64,000 nt of DNA from Catalinimonas alkaloidigena (GTDB taxonomy: Bacteria; Bacteroidota; Bacteroidia; Cytophagales; Cyclobacteriaceae). The stretch is taken from contig NZ_JAQFIL010000001.1 in the NCBI RefSeq assembly GCF_029504655.1, forward strand, positions 2,671,001-2,735,000, in the 5' to 3' direction. Under the pieces are notes generated by a model. That model saw nothing but the letters and a program-made list of their open reading frames with translations, was not told the origin of the DNA and ran no database searches. Positions 26,219 to 34,709 of this stretch are shown here, piece by piece (position 1 is the first letter of the stretch; each line of letters starts with the position of its first letter). Both the position numbers and the translations under genes were made by a program.

Positions 26219-27733
26219 ATGATGGATAAGGAAAAATTTAAAGAAATGTTTAGCAGTCCTAATTGGGACTTTGAAACTATAAAGGCAGCTGACGAACTGA
26301 CAAGCTGGGTTGGTAAAGAGTATTTTAAACTGGATACTTATATCAACCAGATCGAGATTGTTACATCTGAGCAAATGCTTGATGCCTATTCTCTTATTGG
26401 TTTGCCGACTTCTTATCCTCACTGGAAATTTGGTAAAGATTTCGTTATTAATCAAAGTAGCTATAAGAAAGGCCAGATGGGACTTTCCTATGAGATGGTG
26501 ATAAATTCCGACCCCTGCATCAGTTACAATATGGAAAATAATTCTACTTGTATGATGCTTTTGGTGATTGCGCATGCCTGCCAGGGACATAATGCCTTCT
26601 TCAAAAATAACTATATGTTTAAAGATTGGACTTCAGCTGACTCCATTCTTGATTATATGGTATTCGCCAGGGATTATATTATGATGTGTGAAGAAGAGTA
26701 TGGGGATGAGGAAGTTGAAAAGGTATTGGATGCCTGCCATTCACTGATGGACCATGGTGTTGATAAGTATAAAAAGCCCCCTAAACTATCTGCTGAGAAA
26801 GAAAGAGAGCGGTTAAAACGCTTGACAAAAGCAAAAAAAGAAAACTACAATGAATTACTCAGAACGCTTCCAACCGAAGATGCTCTACTAAAGCAAGAAA
26901 AATACAGAAAGCAAAAAAAATATCCACTAGAACCAGAGGAGAACCTTCTTTACTTCATTGAAAAAAATGCTCCAACGCTTCCTATCTGGAAAAGAGAGAT
27001 TATCAGGATTGTGCGAAAAGTAGCGCAATACTATTATCCACAAACGATGACCAAGGTAATGAATGAGGGGTTTGCTACATTCATGCATTATCATATCATC
27101 AATAAATTATTTGACCTAGGTTATCTAGGTGATGGTTTTATGTTGGAGTTTCTCAAAAGCCATAGCGGTGTAATTTTCCAACCAGATTATAATAGCAAGT
27201 TCTTTTCTGGTCTGAATCCCTACACCTTGGGCTTTAATATCTTTATGGATATTAAACGAATTTGCCAAGATCCTACTGAAGAGGATAAAGCCTGGTTTCC
27301 AGATTTGATTGGTAAGGATTGGTTGGATGAGGTTCATTATGCCATGGAAAATTTCAGGGATGATAGCTTCATCGCTCAATATTTATCACCTAAAGTAATT
27401 CGCGATATGAAGCTTTTTGGGATTTTTGATGATGAGGATAATGAATATTATGAAATTAAGGCCATCCATAATGAGAGGGGGTATCGTAAAATTCGTGAGA
27501 TGTTAAGTAATCAGTATGATAGATCAAATCGTGTACCTGATATTCAGGTTGATCAGGTTGATTTGCATAAAACAAGTAAGCTGACACTTATACATAACAT
27601 ACACGATGAAAAACTTTTGGATGAAGATGAAGCTGATAGCACTGTGAGGCACGTAAGGCATTTGTGGGAGTTTCCAGTAGAATTACATTCCAGAAATAAA
27701 GCGGGTATAGACGAAGATTTTTACGAATGTTAA
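26219..27733 (+). CDS. spoVR: SpoVR family protein
   Basis: A 504-aa protein of the SpoVR/YcgB family. The central part has the conserved region around NEGFATFMHYHIINKLFD with neighbouring histidines, and an HACQGHNAFFKNN stretch near residues 119-131. SpoVR is needed for spore cortex formation in Bacillus, while in non-sporulating bacteria it is part of the prkA-yeaH-spoVR stress triad; this organism is presumably of the second kind. The frame begins with two ATGs (26219, 26222). Its stop codon overlaps that of the convergent 105-aa gene by 4 nt. Confidence 0.94.
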   Translation: MMDKEKFKEMFSSPNWDFETIKAADELTSWVGKEYFKLDTYINQIEIVTSEQMLDAYSLIGLPTSYPHWKFGKDFVINQSSYKKGQMGLSYEMVINSDPCISYNMENNSTCMMLLVIAHACQGHNAFFKNNYMFKDWTSADSILDYMVFARDYIMMCEEEYGDEEVEKVLDACHSLMDHGVDKYKKPPKLSAEKERERLKRLTKAKKENYNELLRTLPTEDALLKQEKYRKQKKYPLEPEENLLYFIEKNAPTLPIWKREIIRIVRKVAQYYYPQTMTKVMNEGFATFMHYHIINKLFDLGYLGDGFMLEFLKSHSGVIFQPDYNSKFFSGLNPYTLGFNIFMDIKRICQDPTEEDKAWFPDLIGKDWLDEVHYAMENFRDDSFIAQYLSPKVIRDMKLFGIFDDEDNEYYEIKAIHNERGYRKIREMLSNQYDRSNRVPDIQVDQVDLHKTSKLTLIHNIHDEKLLDEDEADSTVRHVRHLWEFPVELHSRNKAGIDEDFYEC

Positions 27734-28047
27734 AGCCGCGTATCACTTAGCTTAATTCTTTGTGCTTTTCTAAGAAACTCTATTAGGTGCGAACTCATTT
27801 GTGATGAAAGCCTAGGGTCAAAAGTGACTCTTTCAACATTATTAATAAATATTTGTCTGCTTTTGATATCAGCGTTTTTAACGATGTGGAAAATTATTTT
27901 CAGGAGTGACTCCAGCGTTTCATGCTGTAGTCTCATGTCAAAAATGATTTGTTTAGTTTTTTCCTGAAAAACAAGTGACGTGTTTTCTATATGTCTGAGT
28001 AGTTCTAGTTTCACCTCAAAGTTTGTCCAATATGCCTGTTCACTCAT
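27730..28047 (-). CDS. Hypothetical 105-aa protein of the kinase/phosphatase operon
   Basis: I do not recognise this protein. It is 105 aa, has no signal peptide or TM segment, and looks mostly alpha-helical with many K, R, E and L residues. The start ATG (28045-28047) is 2 nt after the stop of the GHMP kinase gene and the whole minus-strand series has gaps of 1-2 nt, so translational coupling is likely. That tight spacing supports it being real and functionally tied to the kinase and phosphatase. Its stop interlocks with spoVR on the other strand. Confidence 0.6.
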   Translation of the reverse strand: MSEQAYWTNFEVKLELLRHIENTSLVFQEKTKQIIFDMRLQHETLESLLKIIFHIVKNADIKSRQIFINNVERVTFDPRLSSQMSSHLIEFLRKAQRIKLSDTRL

Positions 28048-28049
28048 GC

Positions 28050-29405
28050 TTATGCATAGAATTCAGCCGCTGTATTACCAGCTTCTTTATAGTCTCTGAA
28101 GAGTTCGTGTACAGCTTCCGGTCCGGATAAGCCGCTGCATAAAATACAGACTGTCCCTCCATTACCATTAGCAGTTACTCTGGCTCCATGCAATCCTTTT
28201 TTATCGCCTTTATCTTTAACCATTTGTACTATCAGATCGGTCTTGTCATTGCCTAATCCGCATGCAGAATAACTCTGATGAGACTGATACATAAGCTCAC
28301 CCATGAGCTGCAGCCTATTGGAATAATTCTGAAATTCTGTAGTATAATTTCTTAGAATCTGAGCGAATAATTTTATCCTGAAGTTTTCATAAACTGGATG
28401 TTTAGTAATGTTTTTGAGAAGATAATTTTTATCCCTGTCAATAAAGGAAATCGGATCTATAATTTTTTTGTATTTCTCTAAAAACTCTTGCCCGTTGATA
28501 GTATCTGGCAATGAAGGAAGATGGTTTTTTTCAAAATCGGATGGTGAAATATTGGCAAGGTATCCACCATAGGGTAATTTACTGAAGTCTTGTGTTTCTT
28601 TTGCCACTTCCAGATCCCTCAGCGTAGCACCACTATTCAAAGCAATCATCGTATACCCCATAAAAGATGCAGTACGTACATCAGATGATATATCCAGTTT
28701 TGTTTCCTGATTTTCACCACTATTGATGCCAACAAAATAGACCTGGTCGGGAAGGTCAATAGGATGATATACCTCATGGGGCTGGCAAATAAGTGGTATT
28801 AGCTTGTTTTGCTTACTATGGTGAGCTACGAGCTGATCCATAATACCATTCGCTGTACCAGCTACCAGGTTTTCAGCTTTTTGGGCAATAATCGGGATTT
28901 CATAAGTGCTCATATTAAGATTAAGACAGCTAACTATAGCCTTCAATACTGCTACCTGCAAGGAGGCAGATGAGCCAAGTCCTTTACCAATAGGCACATC
29001 TGTAGTGATAAGCATATCTATGCCTTCAGGCTTCAGCTTACGGCTATCGTTAAGTATAAGTAGACAACCTACAATATAAATTGCCCATTCTCCACCTTCT
29101 TTTTGTAGAATTTGCTCCCGTGTATAATCGTAATTAGGCACTTTAAATTCACCTATCAGCTCTTCATATATTGCTGAAAATGTTTTAATTTCTCCCTGAA
29201 TGATTGTTTTGATGTTTATTTCGGTATCATCACGATAAGAAATATAGGCAGATGTTTCTTCCATTAATGGTTTCTGGATTAGCAGCGATCCAGAAAAATT
29301 TGCTATTCCTCCCATCACATCTAATCTTCCGGGTGCTGTACCCTGAAATACTTTTTGCTGATGAATGGAATAAAATTCTTTTAATATACCTGCGATTTTA
29401 CTCAT
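28050..29405 (-). CDS. GHMP sugar kinase (L-arabinokinase/galactokinase-like)
   Basis: A 451-aa GHMP-superfamily kinase that should make a sugar-1-phosphate. Motif 1 is APGRLDVMGG (24-33) followed by IANFSGS. The phosphate-binding loop is PIGKGLGSSAS (138-148). A late GGTVCIL motif near residue 424 corresponds to motif 3. The early stretch is strongly reminiscent of the kinase domain of plant L-arabinokinase. The sugar is not certain; galactose, arabinose or another pyranose are all possible. It lies between an inositol-phosphatase-family gene (1 nt upstream) and the 105-aa gene (2 nt downstream), close to mannosylglycerate genes on the other strand. Confidence 0.82.
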   Translation of the reverse strand: MSKIAGILKEFYSIHQQKVFQGTAPGRLDVMGGIANFSGSLLIQKPLMEETSAYISYRDDTEINIKTIIQGEIKTFSAIYEELIGEFKVPNYDYTREQILQKEGGEWAIYIVGCLLILNDSRKLKPEGIDMLITTDVPIGKGLGSSASLQVAVLKAIVSCLNLNMSTYEIPIIAQKAENLVAGTANGIMDQLVAHHSKQNKLIPLICQPHEVYHPIDLPDQVYFVGINSGENQETKLDISSDVRTASFMGYTMIALNSGATLRDLEVAKETQDFSKLPYGGYLANISPSDFEKNHLPSLPDTINGQEFLEKYKKIIDPISFIDRDKNYLLKNITKHPVYENFRIKLFAQILRNYTTEFQNYSNRLQLMGELMYQSHQSYSACGLGNDKTDLIVQMVKDKGDKKGLHGARVTANGNGGTVCILCSGLSGPEAVHELFRDYKEAGNTAAEFYA

Positions 29406-29406
29406 A

Positions 29407-30420
29407 CTATTTGGTCCAGTTATTTTTTCTCAGGATGTTCTTTAATACAGGTTCTACCTGCTTTTGAATGTATGCATTAGCATAGGCTATCCAACATACG
29501 GGTGTATGTAAATCTAGTGGGACATTCAGATTTTTCCCTTCTATATCCGTAATAATTATACCAGCTTCTTCTCCTATCAGTGATGCGCATACATCGTATG
29601 GGTGACATGTTAACCCACTTGGTGTACCATTTTTGCTTAGATTCTCATAAAGTGGCGGACGAAGGTCAGCTGTAAAACGATCATGACCCATGAGCAATTC
29701 GTAAAGCTGACCACCACTAGAAATATACTGATCTTCAAAAACGATAGCTTTACCCTCCTTAATTTCAGATAATTTTGAAATAAGTTCTTCCTCCATTCTT
29801 GCTAGAATGTCCTTGCCGGGAGGAAAAAATCTTGAGATCTGTGCAAATCCTCCAATGATACTGGATGCATTTGAAGGCTTAAAGTTAAGTGTTGAAATTT
29901 CGTTGTTAAACAAATTCCTGCGGAAACCAAAAGCCCCTTGGTTTCTGATCGCATAAAGGGAATCGCTTAAATATGCTTTTGAAGTGGGTATCTCAGTCAT
30001 AACCGCCACCTCTAAATCTTGTAAATACAAAGGATCACCAAAATATGGGGCAGCAGCAGCCAGAAAAAAAGCGGATCTCTTATTGTACATGATGCCTCTG
30101 GTACCATCTATAGGATCCATAATTATGAGCACTCTAACTTGTTCTTCATTAAAGTGAGAAGGAAATACATATTTATCTTTTTCACTACTTAAACCCTCAG
30201 CTATTAACTTGATGCCCCCTAATGCTTTAGCATTTTCCTCTAATAATGGAATAATGATTTTTTCAACATCTTTATCAATCTTGTAAATAGTATCTTCTTT
30301 AGTTTCTTCAGCTACCTCCCGCAATTCTGTATGCTCGTTATCTTGCAGAGACTGATAAACATAGTCACATACAGCATTCCCTATGGTTGATAATAACCTT
30401 TGTACTTCTTCATGATTCAT
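29407..30420 (-). CDS. Inositol monophosphatase-superfamily phosphatase
   Basis: A 337-aa member of the IMPase/FBPase superfamily. The metal-binding DPIDGTRG motif is near residues 101-108, preceded by LIAEGLSSE, which holds the position of the usual GEE motif. The usual C-terminal W-D-x-A-A is replaced by HPYDVCASLI, so the Asp is kept but the context is changed. The substrate could be a sugar phosphate, inositol phosphate or adenosine 3',5'-bisphosphate. It starts the tightly packed minus-strand operon with the GHMP kinase (1-nt gap). The pairing of a sugar kinase with a phosphatase suggests a sugar-phosphate salvage or activation step. Confidence 0.8.
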   Translation of the reverse strand: MNHEEVQRLLSTIGNAVCDYVYQSLQDNEHTELREVAEETKEDTIYKIDKDVEKIIIPLLEENAKALGGIKLIAEGLSSEKDKYVFPSHFNEEQVRVLIIMDPIDGTRGIMYNKRSAFFLAAAAPYFGDPLYLQDLEVAVMTEIPTSKAYLSDSLYAIRNQGAFGFRRNLFNNEISTLNFKPSNASSIIGGFAQISRFFPPGKDILARMEEELISKLSEIKEGKAIVFEDQYISSGGQLYELLMGHDRFTADLRPPLYENLSKNGTPSGLTCHPYDVCASLIGEEAGIIITDIEGKNLNVPLDLHTPVCWIAYANAYIQKQVEPVLKNILRKNNWTK

Positions 30421-30577
30421 AGTTAAACAATAAAACTGCTTAATTTTGGATTAAAAAATTCATAAAATAGCTTATTAAAGACGTGTCTAAATTTGCTTAG
30501 AACCTGCACAAACTAAACCCAATAAGCAACTATTGGATAAGATAAAAAAATTAATAATCTCTTAGCTAGGTAATGAT

Positions 30578-30615
30578 TTTTGATTTAAAGTGCTATTGTT
30601 ACATCTTTGACCTCT
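30578..30615 (+). promoter_or_regulatory. Candidate promoter very close to the HAD gene start
   Basis: TTTG (30578-30581), a 20-nt spacer, then CATCTTTG (30602-30609), which matches the minus-7 element TAnnTTTG at 7 of 8 positions. The ATG follows at 30616, 6 nt after the element, so transcription would start at or next to the start codon, implying a leaderless or near-leaderless mRNA. Confidence 0.45.
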
Positions 30616-31245
30616 ATGAATCAACCAAATATTCAAAATATCATTTTTGATCTCGGCGGGGTTATTATTGATATAGACCCACAGCGATCATTTCAGGCAA
30701 TTTCTAATTTTAGCCTGGGAAATAAAGGTCATGAACAACAATTATCACTGGACACTCAATTGTTCATAAACTATGAAAAAGGCCTGATTGACAATGACGC
30801 ATTTAGGGAAGGAATTCGTAAGCTTACCGGAAATACTTCAGTCAAAGACGAGGAAATTGATGAGGCCTGGAATTTAATGCTTTTACAGATCCCATTAGAA
30901 AAATTACAAATTCTGGAAAAGTTGAATAACAGGTATAACACATTTGTGCTGAGCAATACCAATGCCATCCATGTAAATGCTTTTAACCAGATCATTCAAA
31001 AAAATAGCGGCAAAGCTACCATCAACCATTACTTTAATAAAGTTTATTATTCTCACGAATTAAAACTTAGAAAGCCAGAGCCTGAGATTTACCAATATGT
31101 AATTGAGGATATGAAGCTAAGTAGTGGTGATACATTATTTATTGACGACAGACTTGAAAATATAGAAGCAGCCTCTGCATCTGGATTACAGACCTTTCAT
31201 GTGCAGACAGGCAAAGGTATTGTTGAATTTTTTGAAGATATATGA
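30616..31245 (+). CDS. HAD-family hydrolase (IA, v3 type)
   Basis: A 209-aa HAD-superfamily phosphatase. Motif I is FDLGGVIIDI (nucleophile D12; the second Asp is replaced by Gly, as in the epoxide-hydrolase-like/YihX branch). Motif II is VLSNTN, motif III has the lysine of LRKPEPEIY and motif IV is FIDDRLEN. A longer frame opens with TTG at 30607, but that TTG lies inside the likely minus-7 element, so ATG 30616 is chosen. Its last 4 nt overlap the M50 gene (ATGA). The natural substrate is unknown. Confidence 0.85.
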   Translation: MNQPNIQNIIFDLGGVIIDIDPQRSFQAISNFSLGNKGHEQQLSLDTQLFINYEKGLIDNDAFREGIRKLTGNTSVKDEEIDEAWNLMLLQIPLEKLQILEKLNNRYNTFVLSNTNAIHVNAFNQIIQKNSGKATINHYFNKVYYSHELKLRKPEPEIYQYVIEDMKLSSGDTLFIDDRLENIEAASASGLQTFHVQTGKGIVEFFEDI

Positions 31246-32369
31246 ACCCCAGAACGAAGCGATTAAGTATACACCTCGGATTATTTATTCTTACTTTAAT
31301 AACTACAACATTGGCCGGAGCTGAGTGGCAGCTTGGCCGGTTTTTATTTTGGGATAAGGATGTATTGACCTGGGATTATTTTGCGAAAGGGCTGGCTTTT
31401 TCGCTGCCATTTCTTGGCTTTCTTACTGTGCATGAGTTTGGGCATTACTTCACTGCCAAATTTCATAAAATTAAAGTTACATTACCTTACTACTTACCCC
31501 AGTGGTTTGGCTTTTTGCTGGCTCCATCTATCGGAACTTTTGGTGCCTTTATCCGAATAAAAGACTTTGTAAATAGTCGTAAAATATACTTTGACATAGG
31601 AATTTCAGGCCCACTGGCAGGTTTCGTGGTTGCGTTGGGAGTCTTATACTATGGGTTCACTCATTTACCTCCTCCTGAGTACATTTTTGAGATACATCCC
31701 GAATATGAACAGTACGGCCTAGATTATGCTGAGCATGTGTATGAAGATAATCCAGGGACATTGAGGTTAGGCTCAAACTTAATTTTTGAGTTTTTTAAAG
31801 AATATGTCGCTGATCCGGAACGCATGCCAAACGCCTTTGAAATCATCCATTATCCCTGGTTATTTGCTGGTTTTTTAGCGCTTTTCTTTACGGCGATTAA
31901 CCTTCTACCCATAGGCCAACTTGATGGGGGACATATTTTGTATGGATTAATAGGTAGCAGATTGCACCGTAAGGTTTCCGCTACCCTTTTTGTAATTTTT
32001 GTTTTCTATGCAGGTTTAGGTACAGTAAATCCATTTGAACCTATAAATGATATGTTATTTAATGTGCCTTTATATTTAGGTTTTCTTTATATCATATTTT
32101 CAAGAGTTACCACTTCTGTACAAACAAATTTTTTAATCGCCCTCTCGGTACTAAGTACGCAATTTATTATTGCCAGCATTGATCCTACGCTAAGTGGCTA
32201 CCCTGGTTGGTTAGTTTTTGGCTTATTGATAGGAAGGTTTTTAGGCATATACCATCCGCCCGTAATGATCAATTATCCGCTTAGCAGCGGACGAAAGATT
32301 TTAGGTTGGATAGCACTGATTGTATTTATCCTTTGTTTCAGCCCATCACCATTCATAATAGAATATTAA
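31242..32369 (+). CDS. M50-type membrane metalloprotease (site-2 protease family)
   Basis: A 375-aa polytopic membrane protein with the zinc motif HEFGH (H64, E65, H68) in a TM helix and the second motif NLLPIGQLDGGH near residues 221-232, which supplies the third ligand Asp. Six or more TM segments. This is the short YUP8/EGY1-like group without a PDZ domain, rather than RseP. It would cut within the membrane, possibly regulatory or stress-related substrates. Translation is coupled to the HAD gene by an ATGA overlap. The mannosylglycerate synthase gene follows after 112 nt, but a functional link is only inferred. Confidence 0.88.
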   Translation: MNPRTKRLSIHLGLFILTLITTTLAGAEWQLGRFLFWDKDVLTWDYFAKGLAFSLPFLGFLTVHEFGHYFTAKFHKIKVTLPYYLPQWFGFLLAPSIGTFGAFIRIKDFVNSRKIYFDIGISGPLAGFVVALGVLYYGFTHLPPPEYIFEIHPEYEQYGLDYAEHVYEDNPGTLRLGSNLIFEFFKEYVADPERMPNAFEIIHYPWLFAGFLALFFTAINLLPIGQLDGGHILYGLIGSRLHRKVSATLFVIFVFYAGLGTVNPFEPINDMLFNVPLYLGFLYIIFSRVTTSVQTNFLIALSVLSTQFIIASIDPTLSGYPGWLVFGLLIGRFLGIYHPPVMINYPLSSGRKILGWIALIVFILCFSPSPFIIEY

Positions 32370-32481
32370 TTATTTGTGAATTATGAAATATAAGTTGGTG
32401 CTTGTTGATAAAGTCATTAGATTTAGGTTGTATATTTTAAAATATGCAAGATATTTATCTGACAACCTATAGTCTTTACTT

Positions 32482-33783
32482 ATGAGAATTGAAATTCCCC
32501 GTGAAGTAGAAAGATTCGGTCCAATCATGTTTCATGATGTTCAAAAAGTATATGAGCTGGATGCAGGTCTGAAGTTTACCAAAAATGAAGGAAAAGAAAA
32601 TTCAACTATTGTCAGACTCTCTTATGAGTCTCTACATGAGATAGAGGAGCAAATGGTCATCGTAGTTCCAGTGATGGAAGAACGTATTAAACTAATTGAA
32701 GGTGTACTATCTGGTATTCCCAATGGTTGTCTGGTCGTTATAGTATCTAACAGTCCTCGTGAGCCTATAGATCGGTTTTATATTGAAAAAGATGCAATTG
32801 AGCATGCCGCCCGTTTTATGGGCAAACAAGTGCTGGTCGTACATCAGAAAGACCCTGTACTTGCCAAAGCATGTGAGGCTTCAGGATACAAATATATTCT
32901 TGACGAAGAAGGTAACATCAAAAATGGAAAAGCTGAAGGCATGATCCTCAGCACCATTATCGGATACCTTACAGGTAGAAAATATATTGGCTTTATAGAT
33001 TCTGACAATTTTTTCCCTGGCGCTGTGCTTGAGTATGTAAAAGAATACTGCGCGGGCTTTATTCTTACCAAGTCAAAGTACGCGATGGTAAGAATATCAT
33101 GGCATAGTAAGCCTAAGATTGTAGAATCAAATCTATTCTTTGCCAAACGGGGCAGGGCATCTGAACATACTAATCGAGTATTGAACTCTCTGGTAAGCAA
33201 TTATACAGGTTATGGAACTGAGATCATCAAGACAGGTAATGCCGGAGAGCATGCCATGACCATGGATTTAGCAGCTAAATTAGACTTCTCATCAGGATAC
33301 TCTATTGAGCCCTATCACTACATCAACATGCTGGAGCGATTTGGGGGAATTATTGGTAATCCAGAGAAAGATGTACTGAAGAACAGAATTGAAGTCTTTC
33401 AGATTGAATCCCGTAACCCTCACCTGCATGAAGTAAAGGGTGATGAGCATGTGAAAGATATGAGTCGCGCTGCTATGGAAGTTATTTACCGTTCTCCCAT
33501 CTGTCCGGACCCAATCAAGCAAGAGATCATGGATGACCTTTATAATCGGAAACTTCTCAAGCGAGGAGATAAATTATCTGAAACGCTGTCATATTATCCA
33601 GCCATCGTAAATGCTGACCTCAAGAAGTTTTTGAAAACTGTAGAGAACCAGCCCTATGCGAAATTTTTGAAGGCTGACCTGAGTAAAAAAATAAAGAATG
33701 CCCAGCCCGGATTGATCAGGGACAAGGCAGACCAAAAAGGAGATCATCTGCCCGATCAGGGTAAAGTGCTGGAAATGAAATAG
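32482..33783 (+). CDS. mpgS: Mannosyl-3-phosphoglycerate synthase
   Basis: A 433-aa cytoplasmic glycosyltransferase of family GT55 that joins mannose from GDP-mannose to 3-phosphoglycerate. The N-terminus MRIEIPREVERFG and the central metal-binding DSD (173-175) in GFIDSDNFFPGAV are diagnostic of MpgS. TGYGTEIIKTGNAGEHAM near residues 234-251 is another hallmark. Length is typical of single-domain synthases. It is 49 nt upstream of the matching phosphatase gene; together they make the compatible solute alpha-mannosylglycerate. A TATATTTT stretch near 32428 is a possible promoter element. Confidence 0.94.
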   Translation: MRIEIPREVERFGPIMFHDVQKVYELDAGLKFTKNEGKENSTIVRLSYESLHEIEEQMVIVVPVMEERIKLIEGVLSGIPNGCLVVIVSNSPREPIDRFYIEKDAIEHAARFMGKQVLVVHQKDPVLAKACEASGYKYILDEEGNIKNGKAEGMILSTIIGYLTGRKYIGFIDSDNFFPGAVLEYVKEYCAGFILTKSKYAMVRISWHSKPKIVESNLFFAKRGRASEHTNRVLNSLVSNYTGYGTEIIKTGNAGEHAMTMDLAAKLDFSSGYSIEPYHYINMLERFGGIIGNPEKDVLKNRIEVFQIESRNPHLHEVKGDEHVKDMSRAAMEVIYRSPICPDPIKQEIMDDLYNRKLLKRGDKLSETLSYYPAIVNADLKKFLKTVENQPYAKFLKADLSKKIKNAQPGLIRDKADQKGDHLPDQGKVLEMK

Positions 33784-33796
33784 TTACTATAGACAG

Positions 33797-33832
33797 TTTC
33801 AGTAATTAATTCTTCAACCATTATCTTTAGAC
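33797..33832 (+). promoter_or_regulatory. Candidate promoter just before the mpgP start codon
   Basis: TTTC (33797-33800), 21-nt spacer, then TATCTTTA (33822-33829), a 7-of-8 match to TAnnTTTG. The GTG start codon is at 33833, only 3 nt after the element. This may allow separate near-leaderless expression of mpgP inside the pair. Confidence 0.3.
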
Positions 33833-34672
33833 GTGAAGTGGATCGTATACACCGACCTTGATGGTACCCTCCTGGATTTTCAAACTTATTCATATAAGGT
33901 AACTGAGGATACAGTAAAAAAGCTGATTGAAAGAGATGTTCCTGTGATATTTTGCTCATCCAAAACCAGAGTAGAGCAGGAAGTCTACCGTAAGGCTTTA
34001 CAATTGGATTATCCATTTATTGTTGAAAATGGAAGCGCTATCATTATCCCCCGGGATTTCTTCGGATTTGAGCTGGAATCATTGCACTTTCTTGAACCCT
34101 ATAAACTTACAACGATAGGAGAGGAGGCGCACTTAGCGTTAATATTAGGAGAGAGTTACCAGTATATCAGATCAATCATTGTATCAGCCAGATCGGAAAC
34201 TGATGCACATGTTTTTGGCTATGCTGATCTTACATTGGCAGAGATTATGAGCCTGACTGGCCTCGACAAAGCTTCGGCGCTACGCGCATCAAACCGAGAT
34301 TTCTCTGAGACTTTGCTTAAAGGTATTGATGACTCCAAAAAGTGTAAATCTCTATTTCACATATTGGATGAACAGAACTTACTATGTGTTTCGGGAGGCA
34401 AGTTTCATACGGTGATGGGCAAAGGCGGTGATAAAGGTAAAGCCGTAAACATACTTGACCAGCTTCTGACACTGAAGTATGGTGAATTACAAACTATAGG
34501 CCTGGGAGATTCAGCGAATGACTTACCCTTGCTAAAAGAAGTAGATCGTCCTTTTCTCGTACAAAAACCTTCGGGTAAGTGGCAGGAAATAGAAGAAAAT
34601 AGCGTAACCAAAGTAAATGCTATCGGGCCGGAAGGGTGGAACCTGGCGATACAGTCAATCTTTGACATTTAA
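33833..34672 (+). CDS. mpgP: Mannosyl-3-phosphoglycerate phosphatase
   Basis: A 279-aa HAD-superfamily (Cof/YedP-like type IIB) phosphatase. Motif I is DLDGTLL (nucleophile D8, acid/base D10). Motif II is FCSSKTR, a conserved lysine is in MGKGGDKGKA and motif IV is GLGDSANDLPLL. It should remove the phosphate of mannosyl-3-phosphoglycerate to release mannosylglycerate. The start is GTG at 33833, as no ATG lies between it and motif I. It directly follows mpgS (49 nt). The IS element begins 19 nt after the stop codon. Confidence 0.9.
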   Translation: MKWIVYTDLDGTLLDFQTYSYKVTEDTVKKLIERDVPVIFCSSKTRVEQEVYRKALQLDYPFIVENGSAIIIPRDFFGFELESLHFLEPYKLTTIGEEAHLALILGESYQYIRSIIVSARSETDAHVFGYADLTLAEIMSLTGLDKASALRASNRDFSETLLKGIDDSKKCKSLFHILDEQNLLCVSGGKFHTVMGKGGDKGKAVNILDQLLTLKYGELQTIGLGDSANDLPLLKEVDRPFLVQKPSGKWQEIEENSVTKVNAIGPEGWNLAIQSIFDI

Positions 34673-34682
34673 TTCAGCCTCC

Positions 34683-34691
34683 ATAAACATT
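34683..34691. repeat. Target-site duplication, left copy
   Basis: ATAAACATT directly left of the IS left end. The same 9 bases lie at 35884-35892, directly right of the right end. A 9-bp duplication fits ISAs1-family transposition. Confidence 0.92.
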
Positions 34692-34709
34692 CAGGTTAAA
34701 CGCATTTAA
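34692..34709. repeat. IS left terminal inverted repeat (18 bp)
   Basis: The sequence CAGGTTAAACGCATTTAA is the exact reverse complement of 35866-35883. It contains the TAA stop of the transposase gene. Confidence 0.95.

Noticed and set aside
26219..27733. Evidence of sporulation from spoVR
   Set aside because: SpoVR occurs widely in non-sporulating bacteria within this triad; no other sporulation gene is present.
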